In this document: in pieces, positions 16,775-26,753 of the stretch
How the letters are laid out: each line of letters starts with the position of its first letter
Numbering within the stretch: the stretch's first letter is position 1
Assembly: GCF_013322225.1 (NCBI RefSeq)
Contig: NZ_JAAMFB010000021.1
Location: forward strand, 1 to 43,761
From: Agrobacterium larrymoorei
GTDB taxonomy: Bacteria > Pseudomonadota > Alphaproteobacteria > Rhizobiales > Rhizobiaceae
Length of the DNA stretch: 43,761 bases
Reading direction: 5' to 3'
Made by a program: the position numbers and the translations under genes
The notes under the pieces: generated by a model
Databases searched by the model: none
What the model was told of the DNA's origin: nothing
Seen by the model: only the letters and a program-made list of their open reading frames with translations

Positions 16775-19700
16775 GCTACATCCGCCAAGGCTTTGGGAGC
16801 GGTATGCTTCGTCGTGAGGCCGGAGAGCAGTTCCGCAGCTGCATCGTCAGCGCCATCCAGCGCCTGCCGGTTGTTGAGTTTATCCCGTAGTTTGGTGACG
16901 ATATCCCCGACAGTCGTACCATCGGAAATTGCGCTCAAGGGGAGATCAATCCCGGTCTTTTGCTGGAAGCTCGTTCCCAACTCCATCGCCATCAGGCTGT
17001 CGAGACCGATATCCCGCAAAACCTTGTCTTGGGTAATATTCGTTTCTGCCATCTGAAGGATGAGCGCAAGTTCGGACGCGATTATGGAGTGAAGGGCAGC
17101 ATCCATCTCCTCCACTGACTTACCTTCGATCAGAGTGTAGAGATCGAGATGCTCTCCGGCATTTGCCTGCTGGGCGATCTGGTGGCTGCCGATGGTGGCA
17201 AATAGCGGTTTGTTGACAATCGTCAGGCCTGCGGCGGTGGACCAATCGATTTCCGCGATTACAACTGAGCCGACCATACTGCCGGAAGGTTCGCATGTCA
17301 GATATTCCTCGACATGGCGAAGTGCATCGCGCGCCTTCATGGCCGAGCGACCGATGCGTTTCGAAAGGATTTCGTTGACGCTGGTGTTTCGGGCGAGGAA
17401 GCCCGTGTCCGCAATAGCACCGAAGCCGACAGCCAGTGCCGGTTTTCCGCGCTGGCGACGGGCGGTAGCGAGACCTTCGAGATAACCGTTCGCCGCCACA
17501 TAGTTCGACTGACCGGGATTGCCGACCATCGTCGTTGCAGAGGAAAAAAGCAGGAAGAGGTCGAGATCATCTTGCTCCGTCAGTTCGTCAAGCAGCCGCG
17601 CGCCTTCGACCTTGGTGTGGATCACTGGCTGGTTTCGCTCGAGATCAAGGTTGGCGATCAGTGCATCATCCAACACCATCGCAGCGTGAATGACACCTTT
17701 CAGCGGACCGATGCGGCGCAACTCATCGAGCAATGCGTTGAGTTGCTCCGCGTTGGTCACATCACAGGCATGGACCGAAGCGGTTACGCCCTGATCATTC
17801 CAGCGCTCGATCGTATTGCGGGTCTCGTCGTCCAAAACACCGCTGCGTGTTGCAAGCGCGATGTGCGACGCGCCTTTCGCGGCGACCCAGTTCGCCGCTT
17901 CAAGCCCGAAACCGCCAATGCCTCCGATGACGAGGTGGACGCCACCTGAAATTTTTAAAGGATTCCGACCGTCGCGATGAACCGCATCCACGCCTGGGAC
18001 CGGCGGAGTGACGATGATTTTGCCGATGTGGCCAGCACTCTGCATGAGGCGGAATGCAGGTGTTATCTCGTTGAAAGCAAACTGCCGGTAAGGGAGTGGT
18101 TTCAGGTGGTTCTCGTCGAACAGCACGGCAATCTCTTGGAATATTTTTGCAGCCGTCTCCGGCGTTTCAACGAGAAGCTGGTCGGCGTCGATGCCAAAAT
18201 AGGAGATATTCTTGCGGAATGGCCGCAGGCCGATCTTGCTGTCTGAATAATAGTCGCGTTTGCCAAGCTCTAGGAAGCGCCCGAATGGCTTGACGAGTTC
18301 CAGGCTGCGTTCCATCGCCTCTTGGAACAATGAGTTGATAACGACATCGACGCCTGCGCCTTCAGTGACGTTGAGAATATCATCGACGAAATCCAGCGAG
18401 CGGGAATCGAAGACATGATTTGCGCCAAGTCTCTTCACCAAATTGCGCTTTTCATCCGTACCGGCAGTCGCAATGATCTTCGCGCCATTTAGCTTTGCGA
18501 TCTGTAACGCGGCCAATCCGACGCCGCCAGCGGCACCGTGTATGAGAACGGTTTCACCAGCGCGCAGTCTTCCAAGCTCTACCAGAGCATAATAGGCGGT
18601 GAGGAATGTCACTGGGACTGTTGCAGCTTGCGCTGTGTCCATCGCCTTGGGAATGCGGGTAACGCCGTTTTCGGAGACAACCACATGCGTCGAGAACGCT
18701 CCAGGACCAATCCCCATCACGCGATCACCGACCTGCAATCGTTCGACGTTGCTGCCCACAGACAGGATCGTGCCGGAAAACTCCATGCCGATCGTAGCGC
18801 CAGCAAAACCATCTTCCAACGCCTCTTCCGGCAGCATTCCCATCGACCACATCACATCCCGGAAGTTCAGCCCGGTTGCTGCAACGGCAACAACCACTTC
18901 ATCCGGCTTCGGCTCTCGAACCGAAGTCTGCTCCCAGGCAATCGTTTCGATACGACCTGGAGACCTTTGAACTATTGAAGCAGCCTGATAATCCCGAGTG
19001 AGCTCTTGCGAGCGTGTGAATGCGCCCGGGACGACCCGCAAAAGATCGAAGCGCCCAGATTGCGTGCTGTAAGCGATTTCGTTTTCGCCGAGTTTCTCAA
19101 GCTCGAAAATCTCGCTCCAGACGCTATCCGACACGTGCTCGCTTGCTATGTCGACCAGCGTCACATCAAGCTCGTCATATTCATTTTGAAGTACGCGGGC
19201 GAATGCCCATACACCCTGCGAAACCGGGTCGGTATCCTCTGAGAGTCTTGCACCTCCAGGAGAAAGGATGAAGAGCCGCGAAGGCTCTGCCCCCCCGCCA
19301 CCGAAATTCGACCTCAAAGCTTCAGCGATGCGACCCAGCACGTTCACATGGTTCTGTATGGAGAGCGAATGCTGCGTTGTCCGTGACGAGGCATTCATGA
19401 CATAAATGACGTCTGTCGGCTGCCCGGCATGACCCGCAAGAACGTCCTGAATGTCGGCAAGGCCACGCCCCGACACAGAGTCGAAACTGATCGGCTGGCA
19501 GAAATCGGCGCCTCTGAAACGGACGCCATCGCAAAGGATCGTGACGTTGTTGGTCGCGAGTTTCCTAGTGGACTTAGTGTTGGAATATCCATCTCCATCG
19601 CCCAGCAGGAAAACCAAGGACCCATCTGCGAAATCAGCCGAAACGCAGGACACCTGCCTGAAGCCGACCTGATCTAGCATTCTCTTCATTCCATCCTCGG

Positions 19701-22700
19701 ATGGAATTTTGCCAACCGGCAAATCTGCCGTTACGGTATTGGAGAACCAATCCGGCTGAAGTCCGAAAACAAAATCGGCAAGAACGCCGTTTTTATGCTC
19801 AGCGAGAAGAATTTCAGCGCCGGTCGCTGCGATTTTCGTCAAACCCTGTCTAAGAGCGGCGCTTTCCTGAATACGCGTACACAGGAAGCCATTTGCACTG
19901 ACCGCAAGGCCGATGTTTTCCGGCAGCACCACACCGTCATCATCAACGACGCTGACCCACGGATTACGGGCAAACGAGGTGCTCAGATTGCTGCGAAGGT
20001 TCTCATCGTCTTCAAGAATAAACAGTCTTGCATCGAACTGCTCGGCAATGGAAGCAAGCCTCTCGCTAACCGTGATCGACGTTGCTCCGACTTCGACAAG
20101 TACAAAGCCGGGCTTGCCCCGAGAGGCCTGTTTAAGGAAAGATTCAACGAGGTGACAGGTTTTGTCGACCCGCGTCTGTGCAATTCCAAGACCGTTACGG
20201 AAGTGATCGAGCGTCGCTTCCGAAGCTTCATAGGGGGGCAACTCTACCCCGCTATCCTGTGCCAGCGCTTCGATGGCGTCCAGCACGAACTGCCGGTTAT
20301 TGTTAACAAGGATCGCAGCAGAACTACTGGCGGGAAAGCTTCCGACAAGCTCACGAATAATATCGGCGAACTCGGGCAGCTCTGCGTCTCCGCTCAAAAT
20401 CCAATTGCCAGCATCGCCTGAAGCTAAGCCACAATCCTCCAGAATGAGGAGGCAGTTCGAAATGAAAGCGTTCAGGTCTTGATGCGAGGCAAGGAGGGAT
20501 TCAACGCTTTTACCTCTCTTCAGGACGGAGTCGGCAATGTCATAGCAGGCGCGATAAATCGCGGCATCATAGAGCAGCGTCTCTTCACTCGGCTCTTCGG
20601 CGATGATGGACGATAGGATTGAAGGCAATATCCGATCACCCACAGGTTCGAGAACACTTGGCACCTTCTCGTAGTGAAATGAAATTGTCTCAAGGCTGTG
20701 ATGAAGCTTTAGGAAAGTCCGCCTGAAACGGCAATCATCCAAGACAGCAATCAATTCACCTTCCACACCGAAGAGCTCGACCCGGATTTTCAAGGAGTGC
20801 GGAGAAAAGCGTAAAATCTCGATTTGGGCGGAGCGAATTTCATTATCGCCGGCATGAATGCGTATGGAACCGAAGCGAACCGGAATGTATGGTGCCCCGT
20901 CCAACTCACCCGTCAACTCGCCAAACAGCGCGACCAGCCCGTGAAAAGCAGCATCAACAGAGATTGGATTGATGTGATAGGACAGATAAGGGTGCGACGG
21001 CTTCGAACTGGACGAAAGCTCGACCTTCAGAACGTTGTCATCGAACACGCGAACGTTACGCAGCAACTGGAATAACGGACCGTAATCAAGACCGAATTTC
21101 CTTGCTGTTTCGTACGCGTCTCCCCCTGCAATTTCCAAAAAAGAAACATTATCTTGCTTATATTTGTTAATTTTTGACTTGAGCGCCGTTATGGGTTTTC
21201 GAATGCGTGCGACGGCGTGGACGCTCCAGTCATCTTCGCTCATATATTCGCGGGAGCGAATCTCGATCTGCCCCGTTTCGATCGACACGATGGTCGAAAG
21301 CTCACTCAGCCGGGTGGTGTGCAGCTCCAGTGGCCGAACAATTTCGAGATTGCTGACTTCGATCTCCGCGCTACCCAAAAGCTGATGGGCGGCTGCAACC
21401 GTGATTTCAAGGAAAGCGCTACCCGGAAGGATCGACTTGCCATCGACCACATGTTCGGCCAGATCCGGGAAAAGATTTGCATCGACGTGGTTTTTCCATG
21501 ATGTCGATTTTGGATCGGTTCGCCAACCAAGAAGCGTATAACCCTTGGAGCTAGCGCTTTTACCGAAGAGATTGACGCGATCCGACGTCTCCGGCGCGCG
21601 CAGGGTTTCATTCTCGAACGGAAGCGGCGGCAACACGACATGAGCATTTCGCGGCGTAGCCTCGGGAACCCATGGCGAAACACCGTTGGCAACCACGGCC
21701 GCAACGATATGAGGTATTGGATTTCTTTCATGCGCCGTGCGGACCAGTGTCGGGATGACCTGTATGGAAGCTCCGGCCTGACGTGCGTTCTCGGAGAGAT
21801 AAGATGCGAGGATTGAACGCGGCGTTATTTCGATAAAGAGGTTGCAGCCTGTTTCAATAGCGGTTGCGTTTGCCTCACTGAAGCGAACGACCTCCCGCAC
21901 ATTGTTCCACCAGTAGCGACCGTCCAGTTGCTCACCGCTCGATCTCTGGCCGGTTACGCTGGATATAAATATAACGTCGCCGGAGCTAGGCGTGAAATGT
22001 GGCAGGTCGAGAAGAAATGCATTCTTCTCACGGTCGATGGACGAGTGGTGAAACGGATAATCGATGTCGAGAATATGAGCCGAGACGTGTGCCTTTTTAG
22101 CGAATTCCCGGTATGCGGTGATCTCTTCCGCCGGCCCGGTCAATGTCACCGAGTTGGCACTGTTGATTGCGGCAAGTTCAATGCTTGACAGACCGTTTTT
22201 CTGAGAAAGCTCTAAAGCTCGCTCCGGCGACAAGGCAACAGCCGCCATTTTGCCCTCGCCAGCCAGAGCATGTTGATGGCGCGACCGAATAGCGACGACG
22301 GCAACCGCCTGATCGAGAGAGAGAATTCCAGCGCAGTAGGCAGCCGCGATTTCGCCTACCGAATGACCGAAAACGGCATAGGGCTTGATGTTTCTGCCGA
22401 CAAGCACATCCGAAAGGCTGGCTTGAATAGCAAAGAGCAAAGCCTGCGCAACGCGGGTATCCGACAAACTGGATTGAAGCTCATCGCTCTGGAAGAGCGT
22501 AAGCAGATCAAAATCGAGCCACTTCCCAAACGTCGAACAGATTTCGCTAAAGCGGGTCGCAAACCCTGTATCGTAACGAAACGCATCCAAGGCCATACCA
22601 GCCCATTGGCTGCCATTGCCTGAAAACACGAATGCTGGACGAGTCTCGCCTGCTGGCACTTCCCCCTCCCGGCCCAAAGCGGAAGGCATGCAGCCGAGGA

Positions 22701-24198
22701 AGTCTTCTATGGCCTTGTTGACAATTCCTGGCTCAACGCTGTCCACCGCGAAACGGTGCTTCTGATGAGTGCGATTAATGGCCGACGTTGCAACAAGTTC
22801 ACGAAGATCGGTGCGATCACTGTTTAGTTCCTGTCGATAGCTTTCGAGCAGGCTTTTCAGGGCAGATTGCGTATGAGCACTGACCATGAAAGGGCCACTG
22901 CTTATATTTACGGAAACGCTTTGTACGCGCGGATCGGAGATGACGACATGCGCATTGGTTCCGCCGAAACCAAACGAATTGATGCCAGCAAGACGTGCTT
23001 TTTCAAGGCGTGGAAGGTCACGGCCCTCACGGTTTACCCGTACGCACAGATCGTCAAAATCGATATCCGAATTCAGCTCGTCTGCATGGAGCGACGCGGG
23101 CAGATAATTATGCTGGAGCGCCAGCATGGCCTTTAATAAACCAAACATGCCGGATGCCGGTTCAGAATGGCCTACATTGGACTTTATAGAACCGATGAGC
23201 AGTTCGTCGTGCCGCTTTTGGCCTAGCTCCGTCCCGATCGCCCATAATTCCGCAGGGTCTCCGACTTTAGTGCCGGTTCCGTGTCCTTCGATAAAAGCGA
23301 GGTCATTCGGGTCAAGATCGTTCTGCGCATAGATCCCGCGTAGAAGTTCGGCCTGCATTTCGCGCGATGGCAAGGAGATACCATTCGTACGGCCGGCTGA
23401 ATTCAAACCGGTTGCGACGATCCGCGCATAACTGCGATCATTGTTGGCTTCTGCTGCGGTTGTGGTGCGTAAGATGACGACGCCCCCACCTTCGGAGCGC
23501 ACATAGCCCTGGCCGTTCTCGCCATAGGCGCGGCACAGACCTTCAGGGGAAAGCATGCGAGCCTGCGAAAAACCGACAAAGGAGAAAGGATGCGCGAGGA
23601 GATTAACACCGCCGACGATGGCCGTGTCGATCGCTCCGCTCTCAAGGGCACGAACAGCTTGGTCAAGCGCAACGAGCGACGATGAACAGGCTGTGTCTAT
23701 CGTAAGGCTCGGCCCGTTAAGGCCGAATATATGCGAAACACGGTTGGCGATGATGGACAGCGTATTGCCCGTCATAAAGTACGGGCCACCGGCTGCGGGA
23801 TCCTCGATATAGGTGTTTCCCGAATCGAGGCTGGAGGCACCGACGTAGACCCCCACCCGATCCTTTTGCAACATTGGGACAGTGAGAGATGCATCCTCAA
23901 GCGCGCGCCAGACAAGCTGGAGTAGAATGCGCTGCTGCGGATCCATATACATGGCTTCACGCGCCGTCAGGCCAAACAGGGTCGGATCGAAATCATAGAT
24001 GCCGTCGACGATACCTGCCGCGAAACTATAGGATTTTCCCGGCGTACCAGGAACGGGATGCCAGAAGCGAGCATGCCCCCACCTTTCAGCTGGAACGGTG
24101 GTCACAACGGAGCGTCCAGCCTTAAGCAACTGAAAGAGCTCGTCTACATCTCGAGCGGAAGGAGTACGAACAGCGCGTCCGATGATTTCAACTGACAT
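16771..24198 (-). CDS. rkpA: RkpA, multidomain reducing polyketide/fatty-acid synthase
   Basis: A single 2475-residue type I synthase. Positions are counted from the longer frame opening at 24234. KS: Cys183 in DTACSSSL, His318 in EGHGTGT, His356 in SNVGHSE. AT: Ser625 in GHSVGE. DH: His928 in EHVVDG and Asp1094 in SVDAAFHG. A segment about 1170-1640 looks like a degenerate C-methyltransferase (LVEVGATSITVSE in place of a glycine-rich SAM loop). ER is about 1780-2090 with LIHGAAGGVGLAALQ, KR about 2110-2300 with VIGGIGGFGLEA, and ACP Ser2413 in DIGLDSLMAME. No thioesterase is present, so RkpG probably releases the product. In Sinorhizobium the rkpA product is proposed to make a fatty acid needed for K-antigen. 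I start at ATG 24196-24198 (MSVEIIG) with AAAGGTGAG upstream, not at 24234. Confidence 0.95.
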   Translation of the reverse strand: MSVEIIGRAVRTPSARDVDELFQLLKAGRSVVTTVPAERWGHARFWHPVPGTPGKSYSFAAGIVDGIYDFDPTLFGLTAREAMYMDPQQRILLQLVWRALEDASLTVPMLQKDRVGVYVGASSLDSGNTYIEDPAAGGPYFMTGNTLSIIANRVSHIFGLNGPSLTIDTACSSSLVALDQAVRALESGAIDTAIVGGVNLLAHPFSFVGFSQARMLSPEGLCRAYGENGQGYVRSEGGGVVILRTTTAAEANNDRSYARIVATGLNSAGRTNGISLPSREMQAELLRGIYAQNDLDPNDLAFIEGHGTGTKVGDPAELWAIGTELGQKRHDELLIGSIKSNVGHSEPASGMFGLLKAMLALQHNYLPASLHADELNSDIDFDDLCVRVNREGRDLPRLEKARLAGINSFGFGGTNAHVVISDPRVQSVSVNISSGPFMVSAHTQSALKSLLESYRQELNSDRTDLRELVATSAINRTHQKHRFAVDSVEPGIVNKAIEDFLGCMPSALGREGEVPAGETRPAFVFSGNGSQWAGMALDAFRYDTGFATRFSEICSTFGKWLDFDLLTLFQSDELQSSLSDTRVAQALLFAIQASLSDVLVGRNIKPYAVFGHSVGEIAAAYCAGILSLDQAVAVVAIRSRHQHALAGEGKMAAVALSPERALELSQKNGLSSIELAAINSANSVTLTGPAEEITAYREFAKKAHVSAHILDIDYPFHHSSIDREKNAFLLDLPHFTPSSGDVIFISSVTGQRSSGEQLDGRYWWNNVREVVRFSEANATAIETGCNLFIEITPRSILASYLSENARQAGASIQVIPTLVRTAHERNPIPHIVAAVVANGVSPWVPEATPRNAHVVLPPLPFENETLRAPETSDRVNLFGKSASSKGYTLLGWRTDPKSTSWKNHVDANLFPDLAEHVVDGKSILPGSAFLEITVAAAHQLLGSAEIEVSNLEIVRPLELHTTRLSELSTIVSIETGQIEIRSREYMSEDDWSVHAVARIRKPITALKSKINKYKQDNVSFLEIAGGDAYETARKFGLDYGPLFQLLRNVRVFDDNVLKVELSSSSKPSHPYLSYHINPISVDAAFHGLVALFGELTGELDGAPYIPVRFGSIRIHAGDNEIRSAQIEILRFSPHSLKIRVELFGVEGELIAVLDDCRFRRTFLKLHHSLETISFHYEKVPSVLEPVGDRILPSILSSIIAEEPSEETLLYDAAIYRACYDIADSVLKRGKSVESLLASHQDLNAFISNCLLILEDCGLASGDAGNWILSGDAELPEFADIIRELVGSFPASSSAAILVNNNRQFVLDAIEALAQDSGVELPPYEASEATLDHFRNGLGIAQTRVDKTCHLVESFLKQASRGKPGFVLVEVGATSITVSERLASIAEQFDARLFILEDDENLRSNLSTSFARNPWVSVVDDDGVVLPENIGLAVSANGFLCTRIQESAALRQGLTKIAATGAEILLAEHKNGVLADFVFGLQPDWFSNTVTADLPVGKIPSEDGMKRMLDQVGFRQVSCVSADFADGSLVFLLGDGDGYSNTKSTRKLATNNVTILCDGVRFRGADFCQPISFDSVSGRGLADIQDVLAGHAGQPTDVIYVMNASSRTTQHSLSIQNHVNVLGRIAEALRSNFGGGGAEPSRLFILSPGGARLSEDTDPVSQGVWAFARVLQNEYDELDVTLVDIASEHVSDSVWSEIFELEKLGENEIAYSTQSGRFDLLRVVPGAFTRSQELTRDYQAASIVQRSPGRIETIAWEQTSVREPKPDEVVVAVAATGLNFRDVMWSMGMLPEEALEDGFAGATIGMEFSGTILSVGSNVERLQVGDRVMGIGPGAFSTHVVVSENGVTRIPKAMDTAQAATVPVTFLTAYYALVELGRLRAGETVLIHGAAGGVGLAALQIAKLNGAKIIATAGTDEKRNLVKRLGANHVFDSRSLDFVDDILNVTEGAGVDVVINSLFQEAMERSLELVKPFGRFLELGKRDYYSDSKIGLRPFRKNISYFGIDADQLLVETPETAAKIFQEIAVLFDENHLKPLPYRQFAFNEITPAFRLMQSAGHIGKIIVTPPVPGVDAVHRDGRNPLKISGGVHLVIGGIGGFGLEAANWVAAKGASHIALATRSGVLDDETRNTIERWNDQGVTASVHACDVTNAEQLNALLDELRRIGPLKGVIHAAMVLDDALIANLDLERNQPVIHTKVEGARLLDELTEQDDLDLFLLFSSATTMVGNPGQSNYVAANGYLEGLATARRQRGKPALAVGFGAIADTGFLARNTSVNEILSKRIGRSAMKARDALRHVEEYLTCEPSGSMVGSVVIAEIDWSTAAGLTIVNKPLFATIGSHQIAQQANAGEHLDLYTLIEGKSVEEMDAALHSIIASELALILQMAETNITQDKVLRDIGLDSLMAMELGTSFQQKTGIDLPLSAISDGTTVGDIVTKLRDKLNNRQALDGADDAAAELLSGLTTKHTAPKALADVA

Positions 24199-24702
24199 GT
24201 TTTGACTTCTCACCTTTAAGTAGCCTGAATGCAATATAGCGGCTTGGCGATCAACCTCTTATTTTCACTCTCTTTGTATTCAAGTGAGCATTCTGGCTAG
24301 CAAAAATCTCCGTCGTTCACGATCGAAGCTGACGGTACACGGCAAGCGATCTTAAGCCTCGAACGCTTCCAATTTTCTGGCAAACGTCACTAGCCAGCCA
24401 TATCTTTAAAGGTAATTCGATGGCTGCCGTCAGTTGTTGGCCGAGTGGTCCAGCCGAATACAAACCACTTTTCCTTCGAATTTCCCTAAGAGTGAGCATC
24501 AGCCGCACTATCAACGGGTCTAGCAGGCCACCCTCGCCCCGGTCGATGATCATCATCGGCTTGATACGGTGCACATACCTCCCGACAAATATGTGAAGGT
24601 AGGTCGCCGATATTTAGGTCTTTTGGGCAACATCAGTAAGCGTCCTCAATCGCATCGATTTCCACTTGTCGAACAACTTTCGCGTGCCTAAAAGGAGAAA
24701 AA
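24199..24702. other. Divergent intergenic region between rkpA and the exported-protein gene
   Basis: About 500 bases between the minus-strand capsule run and the plus-strand gene at 24735. It must hold the promoter of the 23-kb capsule run and that of the plus-strand gene. I could not mark a confident promoter pair by eye. It also contains the possible acyltransferase remnant described separately. Confidence 0.4.
24317..24574 (-). pseudogene. Possible truncated serine-acetyltransferase-like remnant
   Basis: An 85-codon open frame. Its second half (LPLKIWLASDVCQKIGSVRG) resembles the junction between the helical N-terminus and the hexapeptide repeats of small acyltransferases of the CysE type, where SDI..KA.IG.GL.L.H is expected. 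After GLR the expected LPHPTG-like run is not in frame; a reading with one shifted base gives RLPC instead. No left-handed repeats follow. It could be a decayed fragment, or a chance open frame in the promoter region. Low certainty. Confidence 0.25.
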
Positions 24703-24804
24703 ATGTCAGTGCGGTTTGAGAGAGGATCGACTTCGTGGAAACGCCAAATTCAAATTCTGGAAAGAGCCGACGTAACGCGCTGCTGGCGACGGTTGCGGGG
24801 GTGA
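24703..24804 (+). CDS. Possible 33-residue leader ORF
   Basis: ATG at 24703 follows AAAAGGAGAAAA, the best ribosome-binding site in this neighbourhood. It opens a 33-codon basic frame (begins MSVRFERGSTSWK, ends RRLRG) stopping at 24804. It overlaps, in another frame, the first 70 bases of the exported-protein gene that starts with GTG at 24735. It could be a translated leader that controls the overlapping gene, or the good site could serve the main gene if a base were miscalled. No homology is recognised. Confidence 0.3.
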   Translation: MSVRFERGSTSWKRQIQILERADVTRCWRRLRG

Positions 24805-26753
24805 TTGTCGTTGCCGCGGTTGGCGCATACGGCGCTAAAGTTTTCTACGAGAAGAAGATCAATGAGGTTTTTGCGCGCAGCGTTGCGGCCGCGGGTTCTA
24901 TTGGCGTCGATTTTCTGGGGAACGTTCACATTCGTGATCTGACCGTGCCGGTTGACGGCGGGAAGCAGATACGGGTTGCGACCATCGATGGACGCCCGAA
25001 GCTAGCATTTCTCGATGGCACACTGGAGATGAGCGGTGTCGATATCGACATGCCGACAGGTGATATCTCAATTCCTCAGTTGCGCATCGAGAACGCCGCT
25101 TTTCATGATCTGGCAAAGCCCGCCCCAGTAGCGGATGGCCAGCAATCCCAGCTATCCAGCTCTATTAAAAATTTTGCTGCCGAGCGTATCTTCACACCTG
25201 AGATGACGATCGTTCATTCCATTGCGCAGACCAGTCAGAAGATCGTTTACAAAAACGTAGCGCTGGCGAATGTGGCTGGCGGACAGATCGCAAACTATTC
25301 TGCAGACGGCGCGAACCAGGATATTCAGATCAACCTGCCAGACAGCACAGGTTCGATCAAAGAAAGGACGATGGTTGTCTCAACTGGCGCGATAGCGGGG
25401 AAAGACTTCGATGCAGCCCTTCTTGTCAGGCTCTACACGGACAAGGCGGGACCCGAGGACACGGAACCCAGGCCGCTCTACGGCCCCCTTTCCGTGAGCA
25501 AAATCTCCTTTTCTGACGGCAACGGCAAGTTCAGTTTTGATGAAATACGCAGCGATGGCTTTAGCGTTCGAATGCCAGCGGTGCCGCTACTTGAAACGTT
25601 GAATGCACTGAGCGCGGTGAAGAATACAGATCAGCTTTCACCGAAGGACAGCCAGGCTCTCATTACGCAAACGCTTGCGATTTTCGACATGATCGGAAAG
25701 AGCAATATGCAGTTGCTCGGGTTCAAAGCAGACGCGCCGGACGGAACCGATAGTTCCGGCGCAAAAAGGATTACGGCTAACATCGAGCGTATGGAAATGC
25801 AGATGGATAGGCGCAAAGTCGACTTTGGCGTCTATGGGATCTCGATTGCAAACGGGGATGACAGGATAGATGTCGCCGAGGCAAGTCTTGACGGCTTCGA
25901 CTGGGGCGCCACGATGGATACTCTTTCTGAACTCGTAGCCCTTGATGAAGCGCAGATCGCAACGTTTCCGTTTAACAAGATGATCCCTGAACTGGGACGA
26001 CTGCGCGTCGGCGGCATCAACGTGGATGTCGCACCGCCGGAAAACCCGGACACAGAGACAGATGGCGTTGCAGAACGGGTAAAATTCACTCTGCGAAATT
26101 TCGAAATGGGCCTGACAAAGCCCTTCAACGGCATTCCGACCGATATCGAAATTAGACAGGACGACTTGTCCTTGCCTGTCCCTGAAACTTCATCCGAAGA
26201 AATGTTCGTTGAAGCCCGGAAACTCGGGCTTGAAAACATTACACTTTCTTACGCCATGTCGGCGGGTTGGGATCAAGCGAATGACAATCTGAATATCCGG
26301 GAAATTTCCCTGAGCAGCAAGGGTTTTGGTAGCGTCAATCTCACCGGTTTGATCAGCGGTTTCACAGAGGAGTTTTTCGCTTTCGATGTAAACCGGGCGC
26401 AAGCCGCGCTCTTCGGTCTCGCTGGCCGCGAAGTCAAACTGACGATCACCGATGAGGGTTTGATGGACAAAGCCATTCGGATTTATGCGGCTGAAAACAA
26501 TATGACGGAGGATCAGGTCCGGGGGACTTTAACGTTTGCGGCAAGTATGGTGCTGCAACAAGTTGCCGCCGCGCAGCCAAAACTGCAGGAAGCAGTCAAT
26601 GCAGTTGGCAGCTTTATCAACACGCCAGGCGTATTGACAGTGAGCGTTAAATCCACGGGACAGAACGGTCTTGGAGTGTTCGATCTGGTCGCCGCCTCGC
26701 AAGACCCGATGCTTCTCTTAGACAAAGTCGATATTCAGGCCGTTGCAGAATAA
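24735..26753 (+). CDS. Large exported/membrane-anchored protein of unknown function
   Basis: A protein of about 672 residues with a short basic start and one transmembrane segment (about 14-34, ALLATVAGVIVVAAVGAYGA). The rest is soluble and presumably periplasmic. Its beta-rich text (short strands such as GVDIDMPTGDISIPQLRIEN) is reminiscent of AsmA/YdgA-type periplasmic proteins, but I do not recognise a specific family and that comparison is weak. The GTG start has GAGAGGA eight bases upstream. It is transcribed away from rkpA. Nothing ties it to capsule synthesis except position. Confidence 0.8.
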   Translation: METPNSNSGKSRRNALLATVAGVIVVAAVGAYGAKVFYEKKINEVFARSVAAAGSIGVDFLGNVHIRDLTVPVDGGKQIRVATIDGRPKLAFLDGTLEMSGVDIDMPTGDISIPQLRIENAAFHDLAKPAPVADGQQSQLSSSIKNFAAERIFTPEMTIVHSIAQTSQKIVYKNVALANVAGGQIANYSADGANQDIQINLPDSTGSIKERTMVVSTGAIAGKDFDAALLVRLYTDKAGPEDTEPRPLYGPLSVSKISFSDGNGKFSFDEIRSDGFSVRMPAVPLLETLNALSAVKNTDQLSPKDSQALITQTLAIFDMIGKSNMQLLGFKADAPDGTDSSGAKRITANIERMEMQMDRRKVDFGVYGISIANGDDRIDVAEASLDGFDWGATMDTLSELVALDEAQIATFPFNKMIPELGRLRVGGINVDVAPPENPDTETDGVAERVKFTLRNFEMGLTKPFNGIPTDIEIRQDDLSLPVPETSSEEMFVEARKLGLENITLSYAMSAGWDQANDNLNIREISLSSKGFGSVNLTGLISGFTEEFFAFDVNRAQAALFGLAGREVKLTITDEGLMDKAIRIYAAENNMTEDQVRGTLTFAASMVLQQVAAAQPKLQEAVNAVGSFINTPGVLTVSVKSTGQNGLGVFDLVAASQDPMLLLDKVDIQAVAE

